Shown here: positions 38,852 to 52,131 of the stretch, piece by piece
Layout: each line of letters begins with the position of its first letter
Numbering within the stretch: position 1 is the stretch's first letter
Assembly (NCBI GenBank): GCA_921293015.1
Contig: OV121090.1
Location: 1,550,001 to 1,614,000, forward strand
Direction of reading: 5' to 3'
Length of the DNA: 64,000 nucleotides
From: Phorcus lineatus
Taxonomy: Eukaryota > Mollusca > Gastropoda > Trochida > Trochidae
The notes under the pieces: model-generated
What the model saw: the letters and a program-made list of their open reading frames with translations, nothing else
The model's database searches: none
What the model was told of the DNA's origin: nothing
Translations under genes and position numbers: made by a program

Positions 38852-41460
38852 TTCTATGTTTTAACTGATTTTTTAAAACGATTTTGACTACTCATCTGTG
38901 TTTTTCAATATTGAATTAAGACTATTTCTGCTGAATCACAGTGTTTTTTTAAGGCGTTGATCTGACCTTTAAATTATCATGCAGAGTATAATTTAGGTTC
39001 ATTCCAATTAGATCTGTCATTTTAATTGTCATTCATCATGTATTTGGATAGATGATTACAGAATTTATTTCTTTACGTTGACCATTAATAATGTACCGAT
39101 CGTAAATCACCAAATGATGTACATATATTAGATCTTGTAACGGTATTACCCAAAACATATCATTAAAAACAGTTTTCACAAATTTGACTACGAGGGACAT
39201 CTTTGATTTTAAAAAATCGAAATACAGAAGTCTTGAATGTGTTCAGATTTTAGGATTATATATACCAAGAGGTGGGTTCGTGTTTCCTCAATCTTTTAGG
39301 ATATTATTGTTTATTGTTGATTATCACTCTAGTTGCTCTTGGAAATTCGAGTATCTGTCATATTCGCTTGGTATTTTTTGGATTACCCCCTATTAAGCAA
39401 ATAAATTATTTTTTATAATGTATTGCTTGTTTTGTTGTTTGTATTTTGGGGCCAGTACTGCATCTTTGAATTGCAATAGTTGTTTTCATACACTATTGCT
39501 TTAATTGACACCAGTTTTACCAGCATATATCATCTTTTACTAAGAAAACAACGCTTGGTAAAACCAATGTTTTTGATGTGATGCAACAATGACCACGCTG
39601 TTTAACTTGACCAAACTTCTCGAAAAGTGTTTGGAATTGTTTTTTTCTTCAAAATTTTGTTCATTTGCTGCCTACAATAGGTTTACTTATTCATTCTATT
39701 GATCAGATATAAAGTTTCAGTAATAAACCTCAGTCTGATTGTTTCGAATAATAATAGTTTTAAAAAATGATTCAAAATCATTCTATTAAGGGTTTTCCTT
39801 TTAACAGAGGAAAGCCCCTGATAGAGGCATGTTTAAAAACCTTTATTCCTTGGAACATGGTACATTTTATTGTGATAAACCATTACAAAAATATCAATCT
39901 AATTAAAATAAGACTAGCCATTTGGCCGCATTTCGTTTTTTCTTCAAAACTTTAGAAGGGTTATTTTCTAGATTAATGGTGGGTAGCGATATATCGGGTT
40001 TATCAATAAAATGAGCGATTTTTTTATGAGATAGCAAAACATACGATAGTTAAAACCTTCGAATTTATTAATGTGAACAAATGCCTGAATAAAGCCTATC
40101 ACCATCAGATGTCATGGAGTCACTTAAAAGTCAGGAGAGGTGTCCAGAACTCAGAGCTTGAACTCAAAGAGTCAGTGAAATATTCCCCTTACCTTTGCTA
40201 TTCGCCTTTTTGAAAACTGGTGGATATAAAAAAAATCTTGTTCGTTCATACATGATAAAAATTGCAGTGATGTGTTGAAATCATCTTTGTTGTTTGTTGT
40301 TTTTGACACCTGAAACATAAAATTAATCACGTAGTTTCAGTTATAAACAAGAGTTGTATTTGGTAAAATAATATACCATCTAAATGTATTTGTAACTTGT
40401 TAAATCGTTCGGATGAATAATTCGAGTGCATACATGTCACTTAATGAGTTATTTATAATGTAATGGGCGAATCATCGATTCATTGTATCCCGAAATGCAT
40501 TTACCTTTACGAATTGTCTTCATCACTGGAAGAAGTTCCTTGCGAATAGGGGACTAGCCTATTTTGTATATGTCTACGTACATCGTACCCGTAAAGTACT
40601 ACATACCAACAATGACAGGGGGTGGGGGTTTGAGGGTCATCCAAACGTCATTTACCATATCGAGATCAATTATCAGATACACTACTGAATTATCCTAAAC
40701 TATAGAAACTGTACTAAGAAAATTAAGAAATTACTTTCTTATTTTTTCATATCGATAATGTGTCTCAAAAAATTATACTTCATCAGTCTGCTCATTAAGA
40801 AAGCTGAGTACAAGGTAACCGTTGCAATAATTATATTATCCATGACCAAAAGCTCACAAGCAAAGGAAGACCTTATTTTCCCAGGGGCAGGGGTAACATT
40901 TAATTTCATAACCGAATTTTTAAATACACTTTTCATTACAAATTGACCGTATCAGTAAACATTGCTGGATTTACGTTAATAATTTCGGTTGTCTGGTCAA
41001 GTGTGTCAGTTCAGCCCATTTTATCAACATATGAATGAAACTATCCCTCTGATTTAAATGAGATTGATACATCGATTGGGACCACTTGATTGAAGTATTG
41101 CAATAATAATCGTGTTATAATAATTGTTTAATTCAAAACGATATTAGACTACCATAAGAAATATAATTTATTGACACCTTTTGAAAAAAGAAACGAACAA
41201 TGGTTTCTCCCTGTCAATCGAGAGTGTGATTTTTACACTATCGATAAGTTTATACAATCACCTCAATCATCATTTAATGTTAGAATATTATTAGAATTCC
41301 TATTATTATTTTTTAAATATACATATATACATGTATATCAGCGTATATATAGAGTATGGAGATATATTTAGTAAACAATAACTGGTCCCTGCTCTTCTGC
41401 TGTGAAGGCAAAGAGTTTCATAAATATTTTGAAGCAGAACTTCTCAACACAACAAACTTT
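38852..41460. other. Intergenic stretch between the unrecognised gene and CIBAR paralogue A
   Basis: Contains the 3' UTR of the upstream gene with AATAAA at 39400-39405 and a family-B repeat fragment (39775-39880, AGAGGAAAGCCCCTGATAGA and CCTTGGAACATGG). Nothing else with coding or structural signal is seen. No clear core promoter for the CIBAR gene stands out. Confidence 0.5.
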
Positions 41461-44400
41461 ATGAAAATGAGTCGGACAGGAGCAGAAATCCGAGCCAGGT
41501 TTGCAATTATCCATATTTAAATTTTGGTAAATCTATATTCAGCGCATTAGTATTGATTATTGTCAGATTCTGATAAACGTGAAGATTTGTGCCCGATCTG
41601 TCAAGCTTCGACTTGTTGCTCATTAACTGTCAGTGAAAGTACACACTGTAAATGAGATATAAGTAGGCCTATGCCTAATCACATGCAGAGATCGCACTTA
41701 TTTTAATTCCTAGATCTCACATATTTTATTTATTTGAAGATTACTTATGTTAAAAATCGAGGAGAAACAGAAATATTAAATATATGGGAAACACCTTTTT
41801 CAAAATTCAAGAAAGATTAAAAAATGGTAAAACAAAAACAAAACGGTTATATATATGTCATTATTCTCCTATGACAATAATAACCAACAACAATAATCTC
41901 TCATCTCATGATCTAATTAATGATCATTAATTGCACTTGAATATGATTGTTATTATGATATTTTGACATACTTTAGAACTGTGATGGGTCATTTTGTCAG
42001 TAAACAGTAGCCAATTACAGTTACACCATCAGGGCTGCCTACTTGTACTATTTTGGAGTATTTTGTACACATGACAGTCTTTAAATATGATTGTACACCA
42101 ATGTTGCTAATTGTACACCTATACTGAAAAAATCTTTTATTCATTTGATAGTAATGTTTTTTGAGTATTGGAGTGTTTAGATGCTAAGTACAAAGTTCAA
42201 TTTGAACTGTATATTCTAAGTTGACAAAGTGAGAAAAGGGTTAAGAAATGTCAAACCAGAGAAAGATATGTTTGAACCCATGTTAAAATACTACCTTCAT
42301 TGTTTTTTGTACACATAAAAGTTACAAAATACACCTAAATAACAGTATTTCTACACATTCACCAATTGGAAAGTAGGCAGTTCTGCACCATATAATTTTC
42401 CTTAATTAAATTTATCAATGGCAACATCTGAAACCAGGAACCTTTACCAGTATATCTCAGATTACAAAATTTGTTTGTTATTATTTGGATTTGTCACTAT
42501 TTTAACCATATCCCTTGAAAGACTAAGAAAATGAAATCTCTTGAAATAAATTTGTAAGGCCTTTTTATGGATGAAGGCAGGAGAAGGAGATAGTCACATT
42601 TACCATAACCACACCTAATAGTAACAATGTGCACTAAGCTATGTGCTGACAATGTCTGTGTTTTTATGGATTTAAAAGTCTTCTTACAAGAATAAATGTG
42701 TAAGTTAATAACAGTGAAGAATGTTATGTTGATGAATAGATGAATTTGTTTTTAAATTCCTTCAGTGAGATGCAGTCAAAGATAATACAAGATCGAATAA
42801 CAAACACGGAACGTCATCTAGGTCAACTTTGTGATACGTTATCTTCGTACACACGGAAAGTTGCACATGTCCGAGACAAAGGTTTGTTATGAATTTCAAG
42901 TCTTCCTTGTTGTGTTTGCATTTATGATATTTTATTGCAAAATCACTAAGGTTAAGAAAGTCATAAGACATTATTACAAAAACATTTCTTAAGTTATAAA
43001 TGTTTGCCATTACAGTATTGTTAAGGAATCCTTAAATGTAAAAGTTCCCCAAGTAAACATTTCTTTACAGTATGACCTGAAAATAAAAAATACTTTTTGC
43101 ATTTATCATCAGGTGATCAGATGGCAAAAGATTTGACATCTTATGCAGAGTTTGAGACAATGAATTTAACGCTGAAGAAGGGTTTCACAGATTTCGCAGA
43201 ACATTTATCTGCGGTTCAAGACTATCGGCAAGCACAGGTAGATTTAATATTTGATATTGTAGTCTTTCAATCTTCTATATTCCATGTTCTACATGGATAA
43301 ATTGGTTATGAAAACATGAAGATATTGTCGTGTCAAAAATACATCAGTCTTGAGAGATGATATGACAAATGTTTATAGCTCAAATTTCCGCCAGCCATGA
43401 AATGTTTTCTTAGTTAAAAGTTTTCCTTGATTTTTTTCTGAAGCCTGGACCTCTTTCACAAAGCAATTTTTACTTAGGTTGACCTTAACTCTGATTCCTT
43501 AGCACTGCACTACGGTAAACGTGACCCCATGAGGGCTTTGTGTTGTGAAACTGTGTAGGGGGATATGATAGAGTAAAAATGAGTAAACTGACTATCTCGT
43601 CAAAGGAAATGGACAGGCATGGTTTTATTTTTAAAAAGAAAAATTCCTAGATCTGTTTAGATGTCCATGATTTGTGTTGTATGTGGGTATAATTATCAAC
43701 TTTATTGATCATCTTGATTTTTCAGGTTGCTCGACTAGAAAGTAAAGTGGTTGCCCCTCTCAGTAATTATGGACTGATGTGTAAACAGACAAAGGTAACT
43801 AAAATGCAGAAGAGGAATACTCATTGTGAATTAGAAAGATACCAGCATCTTAAACTCCATAAGTCACTCACTTATCCGTTATAAATTCTATGGATGTAAA
43901 GTTGCAGATAGGTCATCTTCCCTGCATGGCTTTACATTGCTCCATCATTGGCTTATTCAAACCTTGCTGCTAACCAGTCAAAATTTGTGTTTTGAATCCT
44001 CTGTCTTGCTGTCGCGATTCTCATTAGAATCCTCATTGGACTATCGTGACCCATCCCAGTAGCCTGGATAGCAAGCACAGAAAATTTAGGGAAATGCTGC
44101 AACGCCTGAATTAGCCAGTCGGTTGGTCTGGCGTAAGTTAGGCAATGCATTGGAAGATGCAGATAGGTTTGCTCTTTCTAAGAGTCTCTGGAGTCAGCAT
44201 GTTACAGTTGTCATCATACTGTAACTCTCATGTGTATAATTATGTAAATTTTTAACGTGTCTCTTCGGCCTATCTATACCTTGTACTGTAATGAGTGACA
44301 CATTAATAAACAATTCATGCATTCATTCATTCGGTATTGTTTGTCAGTGGCTTATGAATGTGATTTTCATGTTATTTAGCAAGATATGAATATCCTGCCT

Positions 44401-47186
44401 GTTTTTTTAACCAGAATGAACTTAAAGCAGCGTTTGCAGCACGGGACCGAGAACAAAACCAGAAGAAGAAACTGGACAAGATTAAACAGAAGAACCCGGG
44501 AGATCGCAGACAGATTGTATCCTTACCGAGTGGCAGACTGAATTGTTAAAAAGTTATGATGAACCTTCTAGGACTCGGCCTGTTAGGAAATATTGAATCC
44601 AGTGACCCCATAAAGTTGCATGAATCCAAATCTAGCATTTATTGCCATAGAAATATAAAGTTTCAATAAGCAAGTAGGATTTGACATTGAAAACAGTGGT
44701 GGAATTTTCACCTATTTACAGAGAGAAATATTGGGGTTGTTGTTCGAAGCTAAACAAATACCTTTCCAAATACCGTTCCCTACCAGGAGAAAGTTTCCTG
44801 CGTATCATCCCTTATAAACTCAACTTCAATATTTCTTCAAACTTGCAAATTGATCCCAAAGTGCTATGCCATGAACATTAGCCAATACTTCAACAGCCCT
44901 TACACTTTTTTTGGCCTTCTACCATTATTCTTTCACTTATGTACACACTTTAGTTCAATTATGCTTATAGCCTATTATGAAGAAGAATGGTTGATGTTTT
45001 CCTTAACCTGAGGCAGACTCAGGTAGGTGTAAGAAGCCATGAGTCTGAGATTCTGATAGAGAACCAGCCAAAATTCCATGAACAGAAGAACCCAAAAGAA
45101 TGATTATGGCTCAGAATATTATGCTAAATTAATCCCATTTGAATTTGAATGGTGGATCAAGTCATTGAAAAATATGAATATCTTTCTTTAAATTTTATAT
45201 CAGGTTTTATAGTCAAAATGTTAATGATTCAAACTGTTAAAGTTTTCACTGAATTAATTCACTGTTTCTCTATAATGTTCTGGACCTGATCTAGAGGAAT
45301 AGATGTTCAGACTTTAAAGAACTATGATTCGAACTATTCGATAAGAGATATATTAAGAAAATTACCCTATTAAGATTACAAAATTGATAACCTTTTTAAG
45401 AAGGCAAATAAAAGGGACACAATTTTTGCCGTTTCACTAATATGTAACAGTAACTTTTGTAGTGAAATTGTAGGCTTGCTTAAATTCTTGAGATAATTTT
45501 AGGCGGAGACAAATCTGCAGAAGGCTAGTGTTGATGCGTCTCGCAGTTCTAAAGCTCTGGAGCAACAGATGGACACCTTCGAAACCAAGAAAGTGCAGGA
45601 TTTGAAGGTGAGGTTTAGGGTTATCTCCCTTTACTGGGAAGACAAGAGTTAACTCCCTTTAATGTCTCTTATTAAATTGTTTGATGTGACTTTTGCTAAT
45701 ATCAGACTCAATGTTATCCAAATTGTTATGATTAAACACGATGAATTTTTACTTTCAGAAAATGTTGTCAGACTTTGTGAACATAGAGATGATGTTTCAC
45801 GCCAAGGCGTTAGAGATGTTCACCAAGTGTTTTCACAGTCTGTCCGTGATCGACTCCGAGCAAGACCTCGAGGTACACAGATCTTCCTTTTAATCATACA
45901 TAGAGTTCCTGTGAGAATCAGCTCCTTTTATGAATGTCATGTATGCAGACAGTTGAATTTTTCTATGGCTATGAAATTTAATATTTATAACCTTGTAGAT
46001 TCAAGCCACAACAAGCTTAGGAATGAAGTGCCTTTACCTGATCTCTCATAATCCCCCATTCTGTCATGATGGAGAATAAAGTACTTGCTTTTTGAGTCAG
46101 TTTTATAATCCGCCAATATGTCCCATTTCTTATCAATGTCACATATATAACACAATTCTTCCAAAACTGGTTCACCCCAAATCATAAATATAACAATGTT
46201 ACAAAATATCTCCACTAGGAATTCAGGAAGCAGACGCGACCATCCAGTGGCTCATCCTCTCGCCAGAGTCTAGCAAGGTCTGCTTCAGACGCATCTCTGA
46301 CCTCCAACCGCACCCCTCCTTCAGCAGACGTGACCCCGACCAGTCAGAGACGTCTCTCGAACTCCGCCAAGTCATCTCCCGCTCATAGCAACACGAGGCA
46401 GACGACACCCCAGCAGACACCAAACAGAGTGATGCAAGTTACTGTGAGTAAAAGGAAATTTTTAACTATAATCTCTAACTAAGCTTTGAGAAGACAAGGA
46501 GTACTTCCACTATTAAGTCTTTCTTAGATTTGAGCAGACATGAATATTCGGAGTAATGATCTTCCTTTTTCCAATTCTGAAGGTTTATCTTTTCAAGGCT
46601 TCTCATAAAAGGCTTATGGATATATACCAGAATTTTGCCATTTCAGAAATGAAAATGTTTATCATCCTTAAAATCCATGGTTCTTTTCTACTTTACCAGA
46701 TTCTTCAATTCATTTGAAAAGTTTTTCAGTTTACTTTCAATCTTAATATATTTTGTTGATCAGTTTGTTTAATTTGTCATTTATGTTCATATTCTTAATT
46801 TTCAAGTTATTATCATGTGTGTTTCATTACCCAAAGATATCTTCCAGTAGAGCAGCAGATGTCAAACAGTTTAAGTTATATAGTTTGTGCCCTTTGTCCT
46901 CTATGTTACATTCCAATACATTTGTTGATAAACCGATCACAAGCTTGCACCAAAAAAGAAAGATTCTTTTGATTAACAGTAAAAATGCTTCAGTTATGAT
47001 AAAACAAATGTTTTGTTCATCAACTTTCTACAATTTCAGAGACAGCATGATAGTGAAGATGATGATGACGATGATGATGATGATGATGATGAAGATGATG
47101 ATGATGATGATGAAGATGACGACAGCTATGAAGATGAAACAACGGAAGCAGACACAGCAAGAACTGGCGCATCTAGGAAAAGATAA
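41461..47186 (+). CDS. CIBAR: CBY1-interacting BAR protein (FAM92/CIBAR), paralogue A, 346 residues, 9 exons
   Basis: Exons: 41461-41498, 42766-42881, 43113-43237, 43726-43794, 44415-44516, 45503-45607, 45759-45872, 46219-46443, 47040-47186. Residues 1-223 are the FAM92 BAR domain: TERHLGQLCDTLSSYTRKVA, QDYRQAQVARLESKVVAPL, QKNPGDRRQI, AETNLQKASVDASR, then FVNIEMMFHAKALEM. A Ser/Thr/Pro-rich linker (224-298) leads to an almost pure Asp/Glu stretch and a basic end (RTGASRKR). Members bend membranes, bind Chibby (CBY1) and act at the ciliary base and transition zone. ATG 41461 (or 41467) puts the BAR helix at the usual place; an in-frame ATG at 41356 would add 35 residues and looks less likely. 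The intron after exon 5 has a U12-type donor. Human CIBAR1 also has an acidic tail. The paralogue stands tail to tail at 52132-59764. Confidence 0.94.
42030..42385. mobile_element. hAT-like MITE in intron 1 of CIBAR paralogue A
   Basis: Left tip CAGGGCTGCCTACTT and right tip inverse CAGAACTGCCTACTT match except for two bases. The 6-mer CACCAT flanks both tips (42024-42029, 42386-42391). The interior has several TTTGTACAC words and no frame. The tip fits hAT elements; the target duplication is shorter than the 8 bp expected. Confidence 0.7.
43914..44159 (+). mobile_element. Mutator-like MITE, best preserved copy
   Basis: Tips are CATCTTCC and GGAAGATG, with a perfect 9-bp duplication CAGATAGGT directly on each side (43905-43913, 44160-44168). 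The inverted similarity continues inwards (GCATGGCTTTAC against GCATTGCCTAAC). A 9-bp target duplication is the mark of Mutator-like elements. No coding capacity. It lies in the intron after exon 4 of CIBAR paralogue A. Confidence 0.85.
44517..45502 (+). other. Probable U12-type intron in CIBAR paralogue A
   Basis: The donor after codon 150 reads GTATCCTTA, the U12-type consensus, rather than a U2-type GTRAGT. Near the acceptor there is TTGCTTAAA, close to the U12 branch word TTCCTTAAC, and no pyrimidine tract. The same donor 9-mer is found at the same codon in paralogue B (57558-57550). Confidence 0.7.
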
Positions 47187-48265
47187 TCCTCTTTTATTTA
47201 CGCAACTACTCAATTTTCTTGACTCATCTGTCTATGGTTGAAATGAGTTGCTGTCTTTTGATAAGCCAAGGCCAGCAATCAGGAAAACACATGCTCAGGG
47301 TTGAAGCTAAATATTTTAATCCTTCACTTTGTGAATTCTGGAAGAGTCTATTTTTAGCTAGAGTTGAATCTGATTTTCCAGGAATAAGCAGTCAAAGGCT
47401 TTTTGTGATTATGTGATTATCAAGCGAACACAACCGTTAGACTTAGAGCTGTTATGTCCTGTGTATTGAATAGCTTTTATTTGACTAGAATGAGATCAGA
47501 GATTGCTGTTAACGAGGGGTGAGTCCTGTCAATACCCTTTGTTTATTACTTATGAATTCAGAAGCTTATGTGATTTGATAAAAATAACAATAGCAAATTT
47601 AGGATAAGGTCAGTTCAGCCTTCTGAAATAACCCAAACACACTCACAACCAGCTAAGGTTGTATTAAATAATGGTAGTGTTTCAATGTCGCTGCTAATGA
47701 CTAAAATATTGCCCATGCAGCTTTAAACAATAACTCACTCACTGATAATGTATATATCAAAGCAGCTGATACTTTCATAATGTTCATATATGTTTGTGCA
47801 ACTTGTGACTTCTCTGTTGATCAAGTGAATTTTTATTAAATGTATTCAACACGTTTGCTTATCAGAAGAAAAAATGGCCAAAGGAATTGTTATTATTTGA
47901 TTTTTCTCTTTGGCTATGTTGTCAAATATCAATTGAAAAGACAATTAGCATTTCCAGGTGATTCCTAGAGTTGGCTTATTTAGATTTGTTACCTGTACAA
48001 GAAAATATTGACTCAAAATCATTTTACAAAAAGTATGTTTTTAATCATTTTGAGATCAAAATTGATTATGATGTTGTAGCATTTGAAATGTTTTTATTAT
48101 GAGTTTTTATGTTTGAATCTCTTTAAAAAGTGCTCTTTTTATTGTTGCCTTTATCATCGTCCATCGCCACCGTCCTTAAAATGTATGTTTGTAAGCATGA
48201 TTGGTGTTAGAAATAACATAGGAAGTTATAATGTATCAAATATTGCAGATGACATTGTCTAAACT

Positions 48266-48491
48266 CATCTTCCCCTTTGAATTGCACCAGTCTATATCAC
48301 TGGCTAATTTAAACTTTGCTGTCAAAACCCTCTTCTCCAAAAAGTTGCAATTCTCATATGATTTCTCATGGGACTATCAAGATCCCCCGCAGCAGCTTTG
48401 ATGACAAGAGCAGAAAAGTTGGGGTAATGCGGCAAGACCTATCTCAGCAAGTCATTTGGGCTGGCGGAAGTATAAACTGCTTGGGATGATG
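48266..48491 (+). mobile_element. Mutator-like MITE, third copy
   Basis: Tips CATCTTCC and GGGATGATG, flanked by GTCTAAACT (48257-48265) and ACCTAAACT (48492-48500), a 9-bp duplication with 7 matches. The interior matches the copy at 43914 (CACTGGCTAATTTAAACTTTG, shown here as family resemblance to its TTGGCTTATTCAAACC block; AGCAGAAAAGTT). Confidence 0.75.
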
Positions 48492-49403
48492 ACCTAAACT
48501 CTGTTCTGTGGCGTTGACCATGATTTCTACCAATCACAAGGCTCTTCAGAAGGTTTTCTATCCTCGTTGCTGATTGGCTGGTGTGAAAGGTCATGATAGA
48601 AACCCTATAGGCAGTACTCAGATCAGTCGCGCACCAGAACAGTTATGAGGTTCATTCGTCTTTAAAAAGGGACTGGATTGGATTAACTGCAGTTACAGTT
48701 AGTCGCATTGTTGTGCATTAGTGGAATGGGATGACAATCATATATAAGCAATAGGAATGAACATATATTGCATTTTTCTTGCCCATATAGGATTGTTGTT
48801 GGGCAAGGTAATTCGGCAGTTCAGTATGTGTTCTCTTGTACTTGAAATAGTTCATTTTCATTTACTTTGATATTACAACTAGCCATTTTGTAGTAGTTCG
48901 TTTATATTTTGAAGAGGGTGACGATACAGATATTTCACGATACCATTTATCACCTACTAGTAACTCATTATGATAAGATAGACCATTTTCAGGGATTTTT
49001 TTTTTATAAAAAGGATGATTAACTTCTGATTTTTAGACAGGGTAAACAATTTTAAAGGCAAAGACGATACATCTTTCCAGCTCTATTTATGAAAATAGTA
49101 ATTCATATGCCTGAAACATAAGGAGAAAGTAGTCAAGTAGTCAAGCAGTAGCTTTTGTTGACAGATCAAGGTTCCAAAAAGATTATCTTGAGATAAATTA
49201 AGATATGCACGTATATATTTTGGTTCATGTCATACGTCAAAATAATCCTTTGATTGGAAGTTTGACATGCATATCATCTTTAAGAATTTCCAATTAATGC
49301 ATGGTTGATCTCAAATCTTAAGCTCTGATAAATGCTGTCACCTGCAGCAGTACCTTTCATGCAGCAGAGAGAGAGGAGAGTATGTTATATAGTATATTGT
49401 ACA

Positions 49404-49666
49404 CATCACTTCTAGTCCATCTTCCGTCCATGTATTACAACTTCCACTGCAAGGCACACACCAGTCTCAATTACTGGCAAATTTGAGCCTTGCAGCTTTT
49501 CTCACTTTTTCCGAGCCATTTCGTATTTGCTTGAACTGGAAATTCCAATCAAGAAACTCCTAATCATTAAAAGGGCACAGCCTGAAAACTTTGACACATT
49601 GCAGCAAGACTTTAATCAGCCAGTAATAGAGATTGACAGAGTTGTGCCTTGCAAGAGAAAGTGATG
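49404..49666 (+). mobile_element. Mutator-like MITE, fourth, diverged copy
   Basis: Tips CATCACTT and AAGTGATG. Inner inverted parts TTGCAAGGCACA and ATTACTGGC face each other near 49449-49479 and 49620-49655. The interior follows the family order, and about 30 bp seem inserted near the left tip. No clear target duplication is left. Confidence 0.55.
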
Positions 49667-50207
49667 TATTTATTGCCTGTGATATATCCTGCCGTAGCAG
49701 GCAAATTGTACATATTTGATATGTTGTATAATCAACATTTTAATTGCCCCTAACATGACAATTAAGTTTCGTATACAAATTCTAGAATTGCTTTTTAATT
49801 AGTTTATGATGGTGAAATTTTAATATCTACAATTTTGATTATTTAAATGGAGAGTTTTGTTTACTCTGTGGCTAAACTTCTTAGTTTAATCAAGAGGAAT
49901 GAATATACAATCGTTATATTTCAGTAAGAGACCTCAAATTACAGACATGATTTTTACAAGTGTATTGAATGTTTTAGTTTGTAACTACTGGTCATGTAAT
50001 AATTCTATAAGCTAATCAGTACATGAAAAGATTAAATATATATTCATGTATGCTTCTCATTTGTTGTTGATTCATATTCATCCAGTAAATGCTCCCTTCA
50101 CATGACAGTGTATATAGTCAATGTCAATAGATTCATGAAATTGAAACATTTGTCTGTTGTTATCTATTTTACTCATTTTCTTGGTAGGAAGTAAATGTCA
50201 ACATATA

Positions 50208-50400
50208 ATTCAGTGCCGACAATTGATCTTGAGGACTTTCTATTGGATAGCCGTCGGATGAAGAGGTCGGAGGTCGAATCCCTTCTCCAGAAGAGAACTG
50301 TTTGATATACAGTAAGGTATGTGCATGTGATTCAGTGCCGACCATTGATCTTTTGGGAAGCCGTCGGATCAAGAGGTCTGAGGTCTGTGGTTTAGGTGCA
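50208..50400. repeat. Partial tandem duplication, period about 121 bp
   Basis: ATTCAGTGCCGACAATTGATC near 50208 returns near 50330 as ATTCAGTGCCGACCATTGATC, each followed by AGCCGTCGGAT.AAGAGGTC. The first unit ends in GAGGTCGAATCCC, similar to a pol III B-box, so it may be part of a tRNA-derived SINE. Confidence 0.75.
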
Positions 50401-50417
50401 ATGCTACACTGAATATC

Positions 50418-50510
50418 GGTGTGTGTTGCGGGCTTTCTCCCTGCTTTTAAACTAGTAGCCGTGATATAAGTGAAATACTCTAAACAGTAGCGTTAAACCC
50501 CTAACAGACA
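50418..50510 (-). repeat. Dispersed repeat family A, minus-strand copy
   Basis: Reverse complement matches the family: GTTTAACGC, AGTATTTCACTTATATC, GGCTACTAG, GCAGGGAGAAAGCCCGCAAC. It lies between the two CIBAR genes. Confidence 0.6.
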
Positions 50511-52011
50511 AAGACTGGAATTTCTTTCCGGGATGTCAGGTTAAAACCAGGGCCAGGAATTTGGAACTCTCTTGGCTTAAAGATAGTTTTAAGCACAAGG
50601 ACGTGAATGCCTAGAAAAGTATTAAAATTATATACATGTGACAGTAGTGTACATCTTAACACATAACAGAATATTAGTAATCGAACGGTGGAACTCAAGC
50701 CCTGTGACCTTCTGGATTTCATACTCAGGGCAAAACCTTTTTAAGAAAATGATGTAATTCAAAGAATATTTTACATTTTATCATACCTAACTGAAGTTTT
50801 TTGAACAACCAGCATGGGTTTCACAAATTGTAGAGGAAAACTTAGATGGAAGGTGCTGGATACAAGTGACAGTTCTATTATTTCAAAGACATTGTTTCTG
50901 AAGTTACCAGGGTAAATCAAAGAGTTAATAGAATAAGCGTGACAAAGCAAACCACTTCTTCCAAATTATCAATACTGAAGCTAGTGACAAAACATTGCAA
51001 CCTAACTGGCACAAAGAGATTTTTTGAGACCCAGGATATAAAACTAATTTGTCATCATCACCTCTGTGCTTTGTAAAACTACCTTGGCCTCCAGTTAGAT
51101 AGCAATGCATTTTTATGACTACCTGACACTACAAAAGCCCAACAACTCATAGAGAATTAAAATCTAATGCAAAATATCTCTTCAATTATAAAACAAAAAT
51201 TTTCTTCAAATTTGTTTGCGTGTGTATATAAATATTTATTGACAGATAGGCATGAATACATCCAGAAGCAAATTTACAATGTAACAAATACACAAAGACC
51301 TTTGTAGTTTCTTGCATGAATGATTCTGTGGACAAAATTATAAATGAATTCTATTCTCATTAAAAAAGTAGAATTGAGGAATACCCATCACAAATATGAA
51401 TAGATTTAGTACATAGACAACAATAGTATGATGATTATGATTCTGGAATGTTTTGATTATGAAATTTAACTAGGGTTTTTAGGACGGAACAGTTGATAAA
51501 AATAAATAAATATGTATGAAATATACAATTTTAAGAATAAATAGTCATTTATTTAAAATATTTACAAATTCATGGTTTGGAATGCTGTTTATGCATTTAA
51601 CACAATAAGATACTTAACACCCTTGAATAAAGTAGCAGTGTCTAAAGTGAAAACATCAATATTTGATAATTAACAACAAAAATAACTGTAACATGAAATT
51701 CTTTCCTTCAAAATGTTTCTAAAAAATATGTACTTATTAGAAATTAATTTATTTTGAATATAGTTGAGATATAAGCACTATATATATTCCTTGCACTGAT
51801 TTCTGAATTTAAGCGTCTAAATATAAAAATTTCCACTTTCAAATATTTTGTATCTGTATTTTGATGATCATCTAAGTATACTGCATCCTAAGGAGATATG
51901 TCATGACATCAATCAAGTTTTTGTGATCCTTAAATCATTTAAAATTTATTCCTAATTTGTAAAACAAGCTATCCCATGTCAGTGGATCTTGTGGTGTCAG
52001 GCCCTGAAGCC

Positions 52012-52017
52012 TTTATT
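52012..52017 (-). terminator. Polyadenylation signal of CIBAR paralogue B
   Basis: AATAAA on the minus strand about 115 bases after the TAA of the last exon. Confidence 0.6.
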
Positions 52018-52131
52018 ACAGGGTATATACTTCTACACTAGTCTCCTATACGTTTAAAGATATGAAGAAAATATTTTCAAAATGGCGGACAACAATTGCA
52101 GAGGTGAGACAGATGTTGCAAGGATGAGAGT

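Larger units (their letters stand above)
47187..52131. other. Interval between the two convergent CIBAR genes
   Basis: About 5 kb with no exon recognised on either strand. It contains the 3' UTRs of both genes, an AATAAA for paralogue B at 52017-52012 (minus), MITE copies at 48266-48491 and 49404-49666, a 121-bp-period duplication (50208-50400) and a family-A copy (50418-50510). No clear AATAAA for paralogue A is seen close to its stop; ATTAAA occurs near 47662. Confidence 0.6.

Noticed and set aside
41356..41460. Upstream in-frame ATG extending CIBAR paralogue A by 35 residues
   Set aside because: FAM92 proteins start close to the BAR helix; the added part lies in AT-rich sequence and looks like 5' UTR.
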